Position numbers and translations under genes: made by a program. Shown piece after piece: positions 18,150 to 27,056 of a stretch of DNA of 64,000 nt. Source of the stretch: Duganella qianjiadongensis. Lineage in GTDB: Bacteria > Pseudomonadota > Gammaproteobacteria > Burkholderiales > Burkholderiaceae_D. The stretch lies in the NCBI RefSeq assembly GCF_009857915.1, contig NZ_WWCM01000001.1:596014-660013 (forward strand). Direction: 5' to 3'. Below the pieces are notes generated by a model. That model ran no database searches. It had not been told where the DNA came from and saw only the letters and a list, made by a program, of their open reading frames with translations. Positions within the stretch are counted from its first letter, which is position 1. Each line of letters begins with the position of its first letter.

Positions 18150-19013
18150 ATGCTTAAGCAACCTTTGCAAACCCTGTTAGCCAGCGCCTTCGCCGCCACT
18201 CTGGGCAGCGCCAGCGCCGCCCCGCTCAAGGTGGAAGTATTCAATCCCGGCGAAGCGGCCATCTTCCCCGTCGCCTCGGTACTGGTCAGCGGCGCCCAGG
18301 ATGCGGTACTGATCGACGCCCAGTTCTCGCGTGCCGAAGCCTTGAAACTGGTCGAACAGATCCGCGCCAGCGGCAAGCGCCTGACCACCGTGTATGTGAG
18401 CCACGGCGATCCGGATTTCTATTTCGGCCTAGACGTGATCCACGCTGCTTTCCCTGCAGCGAAAATCGTCGCCACTGCCTACACCGTGGCTGCCATCGAG
18501 AAGAAAAAAGATGCCAAAGTAGCGTACTGGGGCCCCATCCTGAAAGACAACGCGCCGCACAGCATCATCGTGCCGCAAGTGCTGCAGGGCGACCGCATCG
18601 AACTGGAAGGCGAAACCCTGCAGATCACCGGTCTGCAGCCGGAGCGCAGCTATGTGTGGATCCCGTCGATCAGGACGGTGGCCGGTGGCGTGGTGGTCTT
18701 CAACGACCTGCACGTATGGACCGCCGACACCCAGACGGCAGCCTCGCGCCAGCAGTGGCTAGCCACGCTGGACGGCATCGCCGCCCTGCAGCCGAACACC
18801 GTGGTGCCGGGCCACTTCAAGGTGGGCAGCGCGCTGACGCCTGCCAGCATCGGTTTTACCCGCGACTATCTGGTGAAATTTGAAGCGGAAACGGCGGCCG
18901 CCGCCAACTCGGCCGCACTCATCACCCGCATGCAGCAACTGTATCCGCAAGCAGGTCTGAAAGCAGCTCTGGACACCAGCGCCAAAGTCGCCAAAGGCGA
19001 AATGAAGTGGTAA
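18150..19013 (+). CDS. Exported MBL-fold protein with variant metal site
   Basis: A 287-aa protein with a signal peptide (residues 1-23, ending GSASA) and a metallo-beta-lactamase fold: SVLVSGAQDAVLIDAQFSRAEA, TTVYVSHGDPDFYFGLDVI, VVPGHFKVG, VVFNDLHVWTAD. The canonical HxHxDH motif is changed to HGDPDF, so the second and fourth ligands are Asp and Phe. The downstream His (PGH) and the Asp/His strand remain. Substrate unknown; the periplasm is the inferred location. Its divergent LysR neighbour is the likely regulator. GC-rich and compositionally like its neighbours. Confidence 0.82.
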   Translation: MLKQPLQTLLASAFAATLGSASAAPLKVEVFNPGEAAIFPVASVLVSGAQDAVLIDAQFSRAEALKLVEQIRASGKRLTTVYVSHGDPDFYFGLDVIHAAFPAAKIVATAYTVAAIEKKKDAKVAYWGPILKDNAPHSIIVPQVLQGDRIELEGETLQITGLQPERSYVWIPSIRTVAGGVVVFNDLHVWTADTQTAASRQQWLATLDGIAALQPNTVVPGHFKVGSALTPASIGFTRDYLVKFEAETAAAANSAALITRMQQLYPQAGLKAALDTSAKVAKGEMKW

Positions 19014-19081
19014 GCCTGCAGATAAGCCAGCCACGCTGGGTAAACTAAAGGGGACTCGCGCCCCGCTGCGCAACTAGACAA

Positions 19082-19111
19082 ATGCATCTAGATATTTTAA
19101 TCTAGATGCAT
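19082..19111. promoter_or_regulatory. Perfect palindrome upstream of BlaI-like gene (probable operator)
   Basis: Left arm ATGCATCTAGAT (19082-19093), spacer ATTTTA, right arm ATCTAGATGCAT (19100-19111): a perfect 12-bp dyad immediately 5' of the repressor start. Its AT-rich centre and position suit autoregulation by the dimeric BlaI/MecI-type repressor. No intrinsic-terminator T run follows. Confidence 0.7.
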
Positions 19112-19123
19112 AGTCTTATAAAA

Positions 19124-19510
19124 ATGCGCAACATGAACCCACCCGTCGCTAAACCCACCCCTGCCGAACTGGAAATGCTGCGCCTGTTGTGGGCCAGCGG
19201 ACCGGCCACGGCCAAGCAGGTGCATCAGGCCGCACTGGCCAGCCGGCCCGAGATGAACTACGCCACCGTGCTGCGCCTGCTGCAGGTCATGCACAGCAAA
19301 GGTATCCTCAGCCGCGACGAAAGCCAGCGCGCCCACATCTATGCGCCGGCTCAGGCGCAGGATGCGCTGCAAACCAATCTGCTGAAAGAACTGATACAGA
19401 AAGCCTTTGCCGGTTCCGGCAAGGCGCTGGTGCTGGCGGCCCTGCGCGGCGGCCACGTGAGCAAGAAGGAACGCGCCGAGATACAGGCCCTGCTCGATCA
19501 GGACAACTGA
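19124..19510 (+). CDS. BlaI/MecI/CopY-family repressor
   Basis: About 128 aa. The winged-helix domain is clear: KPTPAELEMLRLLWASGPATAKQVHQ, then MNYATVLRLLQVMHSKGILSRDE and RAHIYAPAQAQDALQ. A short C-terminal dimerisation helix follows. Typical family members repress beta-lactamase, copper or stress genes and are cleaved after signalling by a BlaR1/MecR1 (M56) protease. No M56 gene is beside it here. The start could be 19124 or 19133; the ATG at 19106 lies inside the palindrome and is rejected as a start for that reason. No Shine-Dalgarno is visible. Confidence 0.85.
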   Translation: MRNMNPPVAKPTPAELEMLRLLWASGPATAKQVHQAALASRPEMNYATVLRLLQVMHSKGILSRDESQRAHIYAPAQAQDALQTNLLKELIQKAFAGSGKALVLAALRGGHVSKKERAEIQALLDQDN

Positions 19511-19552
19511 CAGCAGCGGCACGCACGGTGCCGGCTGGGCAGAAAACGGGCG

Positions 19553-19579
19553 AAAAAAAAGCGGGCCGCAGCCCGCTTT
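19553..19579 (-). terminator. gltA terminator
   Basis: GCGGGC (19561-19566), loop CGCA, GCCCGC (19571-19576), extended by AAA/TTT. On the minus strand it is followed by eight T residues, 21 bases after the gltA stop. It may also act weakly for the plus-strand BlaI-like gene. Confidence 0.85.
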
Positions 19580-19599
19580 CTTGTATCCGAGACAGCGGA

Positions 19600-20901
19600 T
19601 TAACGCTGGTCCAGCGGCTTGACTTCGCGCGTGGTCGAACCCACGAACAGCTGGCGTGGACGGCCGATTTTCTGTTCCGGATCGGCGATCATTTCGTTCC
19701 ACTGGGCGATCCAGCCTATGGTACGGGCCATGGCGAAGATACCGGTGAACAGCGAAACTGGAATGCCCAGTGCCGATTGTACGATGCCCGAGTAGAAGTC
19801 CACGTTCGGGTACAGTTTGCGCGAAACGAAGTATTCGTCGTTCAGTGCAATCTTTTCCAGTTCCATGGCCAGCTTGAACAGCGGGTCGTCTTGCAGGCCC
19901 AGCTCTTCCAGCACTTCGTAGCAGGTTTCACGCATCAGTTTGGCGCGTGGGTCGAAGTTTTTGTAGACGCGGTGACCGAAGCCCATCAGCTTCACGCCCG
20001 AGTTCTTGTCTTTCACCTGAGCGATGAAGGCAGGAATGTTCTCGACGGTGCCGATTTCTTTCAGCATGTTCAGTGCAGCTTCGTTCGCGCCGCCGTGGGC
20101 GGGGCCCCACAGGCAGGCGATACCGGCAGCGATACAGGCGAACGGATTGGCGCCCGAGGAACCGGCCAGACGCACGGTCGAGGTCGAAGCGTTCTGCTCG
20201 TGGTCGGCGTGCAGGATCAGGATACGGTCCAGCGCGCGCACCAGCACGTCGTTGACTTTGTATTCTTCGCATGGGTTGCCGAACATCATGCGCATGAAGT
20301 TGGCGCTGTACGACAGGTCATTGCGTGGGTACACGAACGGCTGGCCGATCGAGTATTTGTAAGCCATCGCCACCAGAGTAGGCATCTTGGCGATCAGGCG
20401 GATAGCCGATACTTCACGGTGCTTGGCATCGTTGATGTCGAGCGAATCGTGGTAGAACGAAGCCAGCGCGCCAACGGTACCAACCAGTACCGACATCGGG
20501 TGCGCGTCACGACGGAAGCCGCGGAAGAAGAACTGCATCTGCTCGTGCACCATGGTGTGCTTGGTCACGGTGTCGACGAAGGTGGCTTTCTGTTCTGCGT
20601 TCGGCAGTTCGCCGTTCAGCAGCAGGTAGCACGATTCCATGAAGTCGGCGTTCACGGCCAGCTGTTCGATCGGGTAGCCGCGGTACAGCAGCTCGCCCTT
20701 GTCGCCGTCGATGTAGGTGATCGAGGAATTACATGCCGCGGTCGACATGAAACCCGGATCGTAGGTGAACTTGCCGGTACCGGCATACAGCTTACGGATG
20801 TCGATCACGTCCGGACCAACGGTCCCTTTGTAGATCGGGAAATCGACCGATGGGCTGCCATCGGAGAACGACAGTGTGGCTTTGTTATCAGAGGTGTTCA
20901 T
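19600..20901 (-). CDS. gltA: Citrate synthase
   Basis: Type II citrate synthase condensing acetyl-CoA and oxaloacetate, 433 aa from the Met at 20901 ([12 protein letters not shown]); a start 30 bases upstream is open but not family-like. Catalytic residues are visible in [14 protein letters not shown] (His) and [15 protein letters not shown] (His), and a conserved Asp lies in the following C-terminal part. It is the last gene of the sdhCDAB-sdhE-gltA series, 70 bases after sdhE, and has its own intrinsic terminator. Confidence 0.97.
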   Translation of the reverse strand: MNTSDNKATLSFSDGSPSVDFPIYKGTVGPDVIDIRKLYAGTGKFTYDPGFMSTAACNSSITYIDGDKGELLYRGYPIEQLAVNADFMESCYLLLNGELPNAEQKATFVDTVTKHTMVHEQMQFFFRGFRRDAHPMSVLVGTVGALASFYHDSLDINDAKHREVSAIRLIAKMPTLVAMAYKYSIGQPFVYPRNDLSYSANFMRMMFGNPCEEYKVNDVLVRALDRILILHADHEQNASTSTVRLAGSSGANPFACIAAGIACLWGPAHGGANEAALNMLKEIGTVENIPAFIAQVKDKNSGVKLMGFGHRVYKNFDPRAKLMRETCYEVLEELGLQDDPLFKLAMELEKIALNDEYFVSRKLYPNVDFYSGIVQSALGIPVSLFTGIFAMARTIGWIAQWNEMIADPEQKIGRPRQLFVGSTTREVKPLDQR

Positions 20902-20971
20902 GAACTCTTCCTTCTTGGAGAGGTGAGACAAAAGTAAAAAAAACAGTTAATGCTGTACTCGTGCTTCAGGC

Positions 20972-21253
20972 TCAGGCCAGTCGCAGACGCGCCAGCAAGG
21001 TGTGTACCTGGGGCAGATCAATATCGCCGTCAGGCTCCTTGCGGGCCAGTATCAGATCCATCAGGGCATTGTCCGACAGATCCAGCAAACGCGTCAGAGC
21101 GTCCACTTCCTCGTCGGTCAATTCGGTTTCATGCGCATCGAGAAAACGGGTCAGGATGATGTCGTTTTCCAGCAGTCCACGGCGGGCGCGCCAGCGCAGG
21201 CGCGCGCGGTTGGCCGGGTCAGACTGGTGCGCAGCGGTATTCGTTGCAGTCAT
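20972..21253 (-). CDS. sdhE: Succinate dehydrogenase FAD assembly factor SdhE
   Basis: A 93-aa member of the SdhE/YgfY (Sdh5) family, which promotes covalent flavinylation of SdhA. The hallmark RGxxE is present in RARRGLLENDIILTRFL, with the usual ELTDEEVDALTRLLDLSDNALMDLI helix bundle. Position between sdhB and gltA is typical for betaproteobacteria. Confidence 0.95.
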   Translation of the reverse strand: MTATNTAAHQSDPANRARLRWRARRGLLENDIILTRFLDAHETELTDEEVDALTRLLDLSDNALMDLILARKEPDGDIDLPQVHTLLARLRLA

Positions 21254-21312
21254 GGTGCGGCTACTTTACAAAAACGGGCGGCATTAAAAAGTCACACCGC
21301 CCGTGTGGTGCA

Positions 21313-22023
21313 TCAGATGGCGCGACGCACCATCAGTTCCTTGATCTTGCCGATCGCTTTGTTCGGGTTCAGACCTTTAGGGCACACGTCGACGCAGTTC
21401 ATGATCGAGTGGCAGCGGAACAGACGGTATGGATCTTCCAGATTATCCAGACGGGCGCCGGTGGCTTCGTCGCGCGAGTCGGCGATGAAGCGGTAGGCTT
21501 GCAGCAGGCCGGCAGGACCGACGAACTTGTCCGGATTCCACCAGAACGAAGGGCACGAGGTCGAGCAGCAAGCGCACAGTATGCACTCGTACAGGCCGTC
21601 GAGCTCTTCACGCTGGGCAGGCGATTGCAGACGCTCTTTTTCAGGGCGGATGGAATCGTTGATCAGGTAAGGCTTGACCGAATCGTACTGCTTGAAGAAC
21701 TGTGTCATGTCGACGATCAGATCGCGGATCACCGGCAGGCCAGGCAGCGGACGCAGCACGATAGGCTCGGTCAGCTCGTTCAGGTTGGTGGTGCAGGCCA
21801 GACCGTTTTTGCCATTGATGTTCATGGCGTCCGAACCGCACACGCCTTCGCGGCACGAGCGGCGCAGGGCCAGCGAATCATCCACGTCGGACTTGATACG
21901 CTGCAGGGCGTCCAGCAGCATCTTGTCGGTGTCTTTCAGCTCGACCGTCACGTCCTGCATATAAGGCTTGGCGTCCTGATCGGGATCGTAACGATAAATT
22001 TTCAGTTTGAGAGTGCGTGCCAT
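21313..22023 (-). CDS. sdhB: Succinate dehydrogenase iron-sulphur subunit
   Basis: A 236-aa complex II subunit from the Met at 22023 (MARTLKLKIYRYDPD). It has three cysteine clusters: CREGVCGSDAMNINGKNGLAC for the [2Fe-2S] centre, CILCACCSTSCPSFWW, and CHSIMNCVDVCPKGLNP for the [4Fe-4S] and [3Fe-4S] centres. The upstream in-frame extension overlaps sdhA and is not part of the gene. It starts 11 bases after the sdhA stop. Confidence 0.97.
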   Translation of the reverse strand: MARTLKLKIYRYDPDQDAKPYMQDVTVELKDTDKMLLDALQRIKSDVDDSLALRRSCREGVCGSDAMNINGKNGLACTTNLNELTEPIVLRPLPGLPVIRDLIVDMTQFFKQYDSVKPYLINDSIRPEKERLQSPAQREELDGLYECILCACCSTSCPSFWWNPDKFVGPAGLLQAYRFIADSRDEATGARLDNLEDPYRLFRCHSIMNCVDVCPKGLNPNKAIGKIKELMVRRAI

Positions 22024-22034
22024 GTTCTTAGCTC

Positions 22035-23813
22035 TTAGAAAGTACGTGGTTTCGGTTTGAAGGTGTCGACCGTCAGCGGCTTGGTCACGACGGCCTTGTA
22101 TTCCAGACGGTTGTCCGCCGAGTACCACAGGGTGTGTTTCATCCAGTTGTCGTCGTCACGCTGCGGGAAATCGTTGTGGGCGTGGGCGCCACGCGATTCC
22201 TTGCGAGCTGCGGCCGAGACGATGGTGGCTTTGGCAGTTTCGATCAGGTTGTCCAGTTCCAGCGCTTCGACGCGGGCGGTGTTGAACACTTTCGACTTGT
22301 CCTTGAACGATACGTGCTTGCGACGCTCGTCCAGTTTCATGATTTCTTCCACGCCTTTGTTCAGCATGTCGTCGGTACGGAACACGCCGCAGTATTTCTG
22401 CATGGCGGCGCGGATGTCGTTGGCCACACCCTGCACTTTTTCACCGCCGTTCGAGGTTTCCAGCTTGTTCAGACGGTTCATCGCGAAGTCGGCAGCGTCC
22501 TTAGGCAGCGGTTTGTTTTCCTTCTGCTTGAGGTTCTGCGCCACCACGTGGTTACCGGCAGCGCGGCCGAATACCACCAGATCGAGCAGCGAGTTGGTGC
22601 CCAGACGGTTAGCGCCGTGCACCGATACGCAGGCGCATTCGCCGATGGCGTACAGGCCGTTGACCACTTTCTGGGTGCCGTCGCCGTTCGGCGTCACCAC
22701 CTGACCATGGATGTTGGTCGGAATACCGCCCATCTGGTAGTGGATGGTAGGCACGACCGGAATCGGTTCTTTGGTCGCGTCGACGTTGGCGAACTTGTGG
22801 CCGATTTCCAGAATCGAAGGCAGACGCTTCTGGATGGTGTCGGCGCCGATGTGGCGCAGGTCCAGCATCACGTGATCCTTGTTCGGACCGCAGCCGCGGC
22901 CTTCCTTGATCTCCTGGTCCATCGAGCGCGACACGAAGTCGCGCGGTGCCAGATCCTTCAGCGTAGGCGCATAGCGCTCCATGAAACGTTCGCCTTCGGA
23001 GTTGATCAGGATACCGCCTTCACCGCGTACGCCTTCGGTGATCAGCACGCCCGCGCCGGACACGCCGGTTGGGTGGAACTGCCAGAATTCCATGTCCTGC
23101 AGCGGCAGGCCGGCACGTGCCGCCATCCCCATGCCGTCGCCGGTGTTGATGAAGGCATTGGTCGATGCAGCGAAGATACGGCCAGCACCGCCGGTAGCGA
23201 AGATGGTGGTCTTAGCTTCCAGAATCATGCATTCGCCGGTTTCCATTTCCAGCGCTACCACGCCGACCACGTCGCCTTCGGCGTCACGGATCAGGTCCAG
23301 TGCCATCCACTCGACGAAGAAGTGGGTGCGGGCACGGACATTGCGCTGGTACAGGGTGTGCAGCAGTGCGTGACCGGTACGGTCAGCCGCTGCGCAGGCG
23401 CGCTGCACGGCTTTTTCGCCGAAGTTGGCGGTGTGGCCGCCGAATGGGCGCTGGTAGATGGTGCCGTCCGGGTTACGGTCGAAAGGCATACCGAAGTGTT
23501 CCAGTTCGTACACGACCTTCGGTGCTTCGCGGCACATGAATTCGATCGCATCCTGGTCGCCCAGATAGTCGCCACCTTTGACGGTGTCGAACATATGCCA
23601 GAACCAGTTGTCTTCGGCCATATTGCCCAGCGAGGCGCCGATACCGCCCTGCGCTGCCACGGTGTGGGAACGGGTAGGGAACACTTTCGACAGTACCGCG
23701 ACGTTCAGACCGGCTTCAGCCAGTTGCAGCGATGCACGCATGCCGGAGCCGCCGGCGCCGACGATTACCGCATCAAAGCGGCGGGTAGGGATTGCAGATT
23801 TGATAGCTGCCAC
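22035..23813 (-). CDS. sdhA: Succinate dehydrogenase flavoprotein subunit (GTG start)
   Basis: A 592-aa flavoprotein oxidising succinate to fumarate. FAD motif [21 protein letters not shown], the flavinylation region [16 protein letters not shown], and active-site segments [21 protein letters not shown] and [22 protein letters not shown] are all present. I place the start at GTG 23813 ([14 protein letters not shown]). This matches the family N-terminus, has a GGAG 10 bases upstream, and begins 2 bases after the sdhD stop. The upstream ATGs would read into sdhD. Confidence 0.95.
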   Translation of the reverse strand: MAAIKSAIPTRRFDAVIVGAGGSGMRASLQLAEAGLNVAVLSKVFPTRSHTVAAQGGIGASLGNMAEDNWFWHMFDTVKGGDYLGDQDAIEFMCREAPKVVYELEHFGMPFDRNPDGTIYQRPFGGHTANFGEKAVQRACAAADRTGHALLHTLYQRNVRARTHFFVEWMALDLIRDAEGDVVGVVALEMETGECMILEAKTTIFATGGAGRIFAASTNAFINTGDGMGMAARAGLPLQDMEFWQFHPTGVSGAGVLITEGVRGEGGILINSEGERFMERYAPTLKDLAPRDFVSRSMDQEIKEGRGCGPNKDHVMLDLRHIGADTIQKRLPSILEIGHKFANVDATKEPIPVVPTIHYQMGGIPTNIHGQVVTPNGDGTQKVVNGLYAIGECACVSVHGANRLGTNSLLDLVVFGRAAGNHVVAQNLKQKENKPLPKDAADFAMNRLNKLETSNGGEKVQGVANDIRAAMQKYCGVFRTDDMLNKGVEEIMKLDERRKHVSFKDKSKVFNTARVEALELDNLIETAKATIVSAAARKESRGAHAHNDFPQRDDDNWMKHTLWYSADNRLEYKAVVTKPLTVDTFKPKPRTF

Positions 23814-23815
23814 GA

Positions 23816-24184
23816 TTAAACACTCCAGAGTATCTGTACCGACCATGCGGCACAAGCGATCAACCACACGATGGTGGCGACTTGCAGGGTCAGACGCAGA
23901 CCGACGGATTTCACGTAATCCATCCAGATGTCACGTACGCCTACCCAGGCGTGGAAGAACAGACCGAACAGGGTCACGGCACTGATCAGCTTGAACCATT
24001 GCTGGGCGAACAGGCCAGCCCAGCCTTCGTAGGTGAAGTTCTGGCCGGTCAGGAAGGACACCAGCAGAATGACGGTATAAGCCACCATCACCACTGCGGT
24101 GACACGTTGCGCCAGCCAGTCACGCAGGCCGTAGTGCGCGCCTACCACGAGGCGTTTAGGTCCGATGTTATCGTTAGTTGCCAT
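23816..24184 (-). CDS. sdhD: Succinate dehydrogenase membrane anchor SdhD
   Basis: A 122-aa, three-helix cytochrome b556 membrane anchor from the Met at 24184. Helices: [39 protein letters not shown] (containing the heme/quinone-site His and Asp), [19 protein letters not shown]. It starts 1 base after the sdhC stop. Confidence 0.95.
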   Translation of the reverse strand: MATNDNIGPKRLVVGAHYGLRDWLAQRVTAVVMVAYTVILLVSFLTGQNFTYEGWAGLFAQQWFKLISAVTLFGLFFHAWVGVRDIWMDYVKSVGLRLTLQVATIVWLIACAAWSVQILWSV

Positions 24185-24185
24185 C

Positions 24186-24608
24186 TCAGAAGACTCCAAA
24201 CAGTTTGAGGGCGATGATTGCGGTCAGGGTCAGGCTCACAGCCAGCACGGAAGCGGCCGAGTGACGCGCCTGTTCCTTGGCCAGACCGATGTGCATATCC
24301 ATGATCAGGTGGCGGCAGCCAGCGCAGAAGTGGTGCAGATAGCCCCAGACCAGCGCCAGAATGATCAGTTTGACCAGCGGATAGGAAACGATGCCTTGGT
24401 AGTACGCAAAGGAAATTTCCGAGCGCAGGCTTTGCTCCAGCAGGTACAGCACGAATGGCAGCAGCAGGAACATCGTGAGGCCGCTGATGCGGTGCAAAAT
24501 GGATACCAGGCCAGCCAAAGGCAAGCGGTAGTTGGACAATTCCGTCACATGGATGTTACGGAACTCCGGCCGTTCTTTCTTCGGGGCTTCCCTTACGGCT
24601 TCTGACAT
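24186..24608 (-). CDS. sdhC: Succinate dehydrogenase cytochrome b556 subunit SdhC
   Basis: A 140-aa membrane subunit. The family start signature RPEFRNIHVTELSNYRLPLAG is followed by SILHRISGLTMFLLLPFVLYL with the quinone-site Ser/Arg. The heme-ligand His is in LHHFCAGCRHLIMDMHIG. Three transmembrane helices. First gene of sdhCDAB-sdhE-gltA, with a strong AGGAGG ribosome site (CTAGGAGGTCTTGAT). Confidence 0.95.
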   Translation of the reverse strand: MSEAVREAPKKERPEFRNIHVTELSNYRLPLAGLVSILHRISGLTMFLLLPFVLYLLEQSLRSEISFAYYQGIVSYPLVKLIILALVWGYLHHFCAGCRHLIMDMHIGLAKEQARHSAASVLAVSLTLTAIIALKLFGVF

Positions 24609-24678
24609 ATCAAGACCTCCTAGGCATAAACAAAAATTTCGAGAATGCGATTTTCGCTGATTTTCGCATTTCTAACCA

Positions 24679-24717
24679 ATATGTATTGTTACATATAACT
24701 AAAATAGTGGTAGTCAA
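24679..24717 (-). promoter_or_regulatory. Candidate sdhC promoter with palindrome
   Basis: TTGACT (24712-24717 on the minus strand) is a good -35. The -10 lies around 24690-24695 (TATGTA, 16-base spacing). The -10 overlaps a perfect dyad, ATATGTA (24679-24685) and TACATAT (24690-24696), spacer TTGT, which could be an operator. The rest of 24609-24869 is non-coding with AT-rich repeats of TTTTCGC. Confidence 0.5.
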
Positions 24718-24869
24718 CAGCTGCGACGGCTACTTTCTGTAGCTCAACGTATTTTCAGCGCAACAAGGGTTTGCCTCGATTTCCACCCTGTTTTCGCCGC
24801 CCGCCGCTGCATTGCAACAAACGGGCATCTCCTCACATCAACTCCTGTGATCCGTACAGTTCAGCTCAC

Positions 24870-25664
24870 TTAGTTCAATTCGTTGTGATAGTGGTGCCGG
24901 GCGGTCGAATACAGACCGCGGCGCAGTTCCACCGCTTTATCACCGTAAGTGAACGACACCCGCTCCGATTCCAGCAGCGGGGTCTGGGCAGCGATGCCCA
25001 GTAATTTTGCATCTTCCTCGCCCACGCTGACGGCGCGGATCTTTTCCGTCGCGCGTATCATGCGGGTGCCGAATTCCGATTCGAACAGGCCGTACATGGG
25101 CCCCTTGTATTCCACCAGCCGCTCGGCCGTCAGTCCCTTGAAGATCATGCCCGGCAGCCACAGCTCTTCCACAATGGTGGGCACGCCGTCAAACGCCTGC
25201 ACCCGCTTGATGTACACCACGGCATCGCCCGACTTGAGTTCGAGCAGGCGCGCCACATCGGCGGGCGCACGCATGCGCTTGACTTCGATAATTTTGCTGT
25301 CGGGATAGTGCGGCACGCCTTCGTCCGGCATCAGGCGCAGGAAACGGAAGTGAGCGCGTGCTTCGTGATGGGTGGAAACAAAAGTCCCCTTGCCCTGCTT
25401 GCGCATGACCAGATTTTCCGCCGCCAGCTCGTCGATCGCTTTGCGCACCGTGCCCTGGCTTACTTTAAAACGGTTGGCCAGTTCCACTTCGCTAGGGATC
25501 AGTTCGCCCGGTTTCCATTCGCCCGACTGCAAACTCTGGGTAATCAGACCCTTGATTTGCTGATAAAGTGGCGAGAACGTGGGCGAAGGAGCCGCCGTAG
25601 CGCTGCCCGCACTGCCGCTTGCGGTAGTGGATGCAGGGTTATTATTAGGCGGCACGGAATTCAT
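24870..25664 (-). CDS. GntR-family (HutC subfamily) regulator
   Basis: A 264-aa regulator from the Met at 25664 (MNSVPPNNN). After a Ser/Ala/Pro-rich leader, the GntR winged helix is YQQIKGLITQSLQSGEWKPG, then LANRFKVSQGTVRKAIDEL. A UTRA ligand domain follows (VARLLELKSGDAVVYIKRVQAFDGVPTIVEELWLPG). HutC-subfamily proteins sense small carboxylates, sugars or amino acids. Its position between sdhCDAB and the divergent mdh suggests a TCA-cycle regulator; this is inference from context. A 16-bp palindrome lies 60 bases upstream of its start. Confidence 0.88.
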   Translation of the reverse strand: MNSVPPNNNPASTTASGSAGSATAAPSPTFSPLYQQIKGLITQSLQSGEWKPGELIPSEVELANRFKVSQGTVRKAIDELAAENLVMRKQGKGTFVSTHHEARAHFRFLRLMPDEGVPHYPDSKIIEVKRMRAPADVARLLELKSGDAVVYIKRVQAFDGVPTIVEELWLPGMIFKGLTAERLVEYKGPMYGLFESEFGTRMIRATEKIRAVSVGEEDAKLLGIAAQTPLLESERVSFTYGDKAVELRRGLYSTARHHYHNELN

Positions 25665-25724
25665 AGACCACGATTTCACCACAAATACCCCCTGCCGTCC
25701 AGCAAAAACCAGCAATAACTTATC

Positions 25725-25740
25725 TGTCTTATATAAGACA
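25725..25740. promoter_or_regulatory. Perfect 16-bp palindrome, putative GntR operator
   Basis: TGTCTTATATAAGACA is fully self-complementary. It lies between the gntR start and the mdh -35, 10 bases upstream of the latter. It resembles a GntR-family dyad and could serve both divergent genes. Confidence 0.65.
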
Positions 25741-25750
25741 TAAGATAGCA

Positions 25751-25779
25751 TTGACATCTGCCAGACACAGGCCTACACT
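25751..25779 (+). promoter_or_regulatory. mdh promoter
   Basis: TTGACA (25751-25756), 17-base spacer, TACACT (25774-25779). This gives a leader of roughly 137 bases before the mdh ATG, which is preceded by a GGAG ribosome site. Confidence 0.7.
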
Positions 25780-25922
25780 CCCAGCGAGGCGCTTGCGGCA
25801 TGCCGTCTGACACCCCTTTCCGGCCCGCCAGCCAGCACTCAAATGCAGTATGATTACGGTTTCCCCCGGGCCGGCAGCGGCCCCGCTTAGAGAACGTTTT
25901 ATTCCCACTTTGGAGATTCATC

Positions 25923-26912
25923 ATGGCAAAAACCCCAATGCGTGTTGCTGTTACCGGCGCCGCCGGCCAAATCGGTTACGCTCTGCTGTTCCGCATCGCC
26001 AATGGCGACATGCTGGGCAAAGACCAACCAGTTATTCTGCAACTGTTGGAAATTGCTGACGAAAAAGCACAGAAAGCACTGAAGGGCGTCATGATGGAAA
26101 TCGACGACTGCGCTTTCCCGCTGCTGACCGAAATGACCGCGCACTCCGACCCTATGACTGCCTTCAAGGATGCCGACGTCGCTGTTCTGGTGGGCGCACG
26201 TCCACGCGGCCCAGGCATGGAGCGTAAAGACCTGCTGGAAGCCAATGCCCAGATCTTCACCGTACAAGGTAAAGCACTGGACGCCGTCGCTTCGCGCAAC
26301 GTAAAAGTTCTGGTAGTGGGCAACCCAGCCAACACCAACGCCTACATCGCCATGAAATCGGCACCATCGCTGCCAGCCAAGAACTTCACCGCCATGCTGC
26401 GTCTGGACCACAACCGCGCGCTGTCGCAAGTGGCTGCCAAAACCGGCAAAGCCGTTAAAGACATCGAAAAACTGTGCGTATGGGGCAACCACTCGCCGAC
26501 CATGTACGCTGACTACCGCTTCGCCACCATCGATGGCGCGTCGGTCAAAGACATGATCAACGATCAGGAATGGAACGCTAACACCTTCCTGCCTACCGTG
26601 GGCAAACGCGGCGCCGCCATCATCGAGGCACGCGGCCTGTCGTCGGCTGCTTCGGCAGCCAACGCTGCCATCGACCACATCCACGACTGGGTACTGGGCA
26701 CCAACGGCAAGTGGACTACCATGGGCATCCCATCGGACGGTTCCTACGGCATCCCTGAAGGCACCGTGTTCGGCTTCCCTGTGACCACCGAAAACGGCGA
26801 ATACACCATCGTTCAAGGCCTGGAAATCGATGCATTCTCGCAAGAGCGCATCAATATCACCCTGAAAGAACTGACCGAAGAGCGCGAAGGCGTCAAGCAC
26901 CTGCTGCCATAA
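25923..26912 (+). CDS. mdh: Malate dehydrogenase
   Basis: NAD-dependent oxidation of malate to oxaloacetate, 329 aa. NAD-binding [18 protein letters not shown], substrate Arg in [25 protein letters not shown], the active-site Asp/Arg segment [12 protein letters not shown] and the catalytic His in [12 protein letters not shown] identify the MDH type 2 family of betaproteobacteria. Divergent from the GntR regulator and followed by a citE-like lyase on the same strand. Confidence 0.97.
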   Translation: MAKTPMRVAVTGAAGQIGYALLFRIANGDMLGKDQPVILQLLEIADEKAQKALKGVMMEIDDCAFPLLTEMTAHSDPMTAFKDADVAVLVGARPRGPGMERKDLLEANAQIFTVQGKALDAVASRNVKVLVVGNPANTNAYIAMKSAPSLPAKNFTAMLRLDHNRALSQVAAKTGKAVKDIEKLCVWGNHSPTMYADYRFATIDGASVKDMINDQEWNANTFLPTVGKRGAAIIEARGLSSAASAANAAIDHIHDWVLGTNGKWTTMGIPSDGSYGIPEGTVFGFPVTTENGEYTIVQGLEIDAFSQERINITLKELTEEREGVKHLLP

Positions 26913-26981
26913 GCCGGGCTGAACTCCTCACTCCCTTCCGCGTCCGTGGAACCGGTTAAAACACCGCTCCGCCGCACTCGC

Positions 26982-27002
26982 CGCGCTGCTGACAGCAGCG
27001 CG
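26982..27002. repeat. GC-rich stem-loop between mdh and lyase gene
   Basis: CGCGCTGCT (26982-26990), loop GAC, AGCAGCGCG (26994-27002): a perfect 9-bp stem without a T run, in the 144-base gap. Possible attenuation or mRNA-processing site. Confidence 0.45.
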
Positions 27003-27056
27003 GCAGCTCCATCTCACCCCGCCGCACTACCTGAGCATTCACCAGACCACGCCTGC

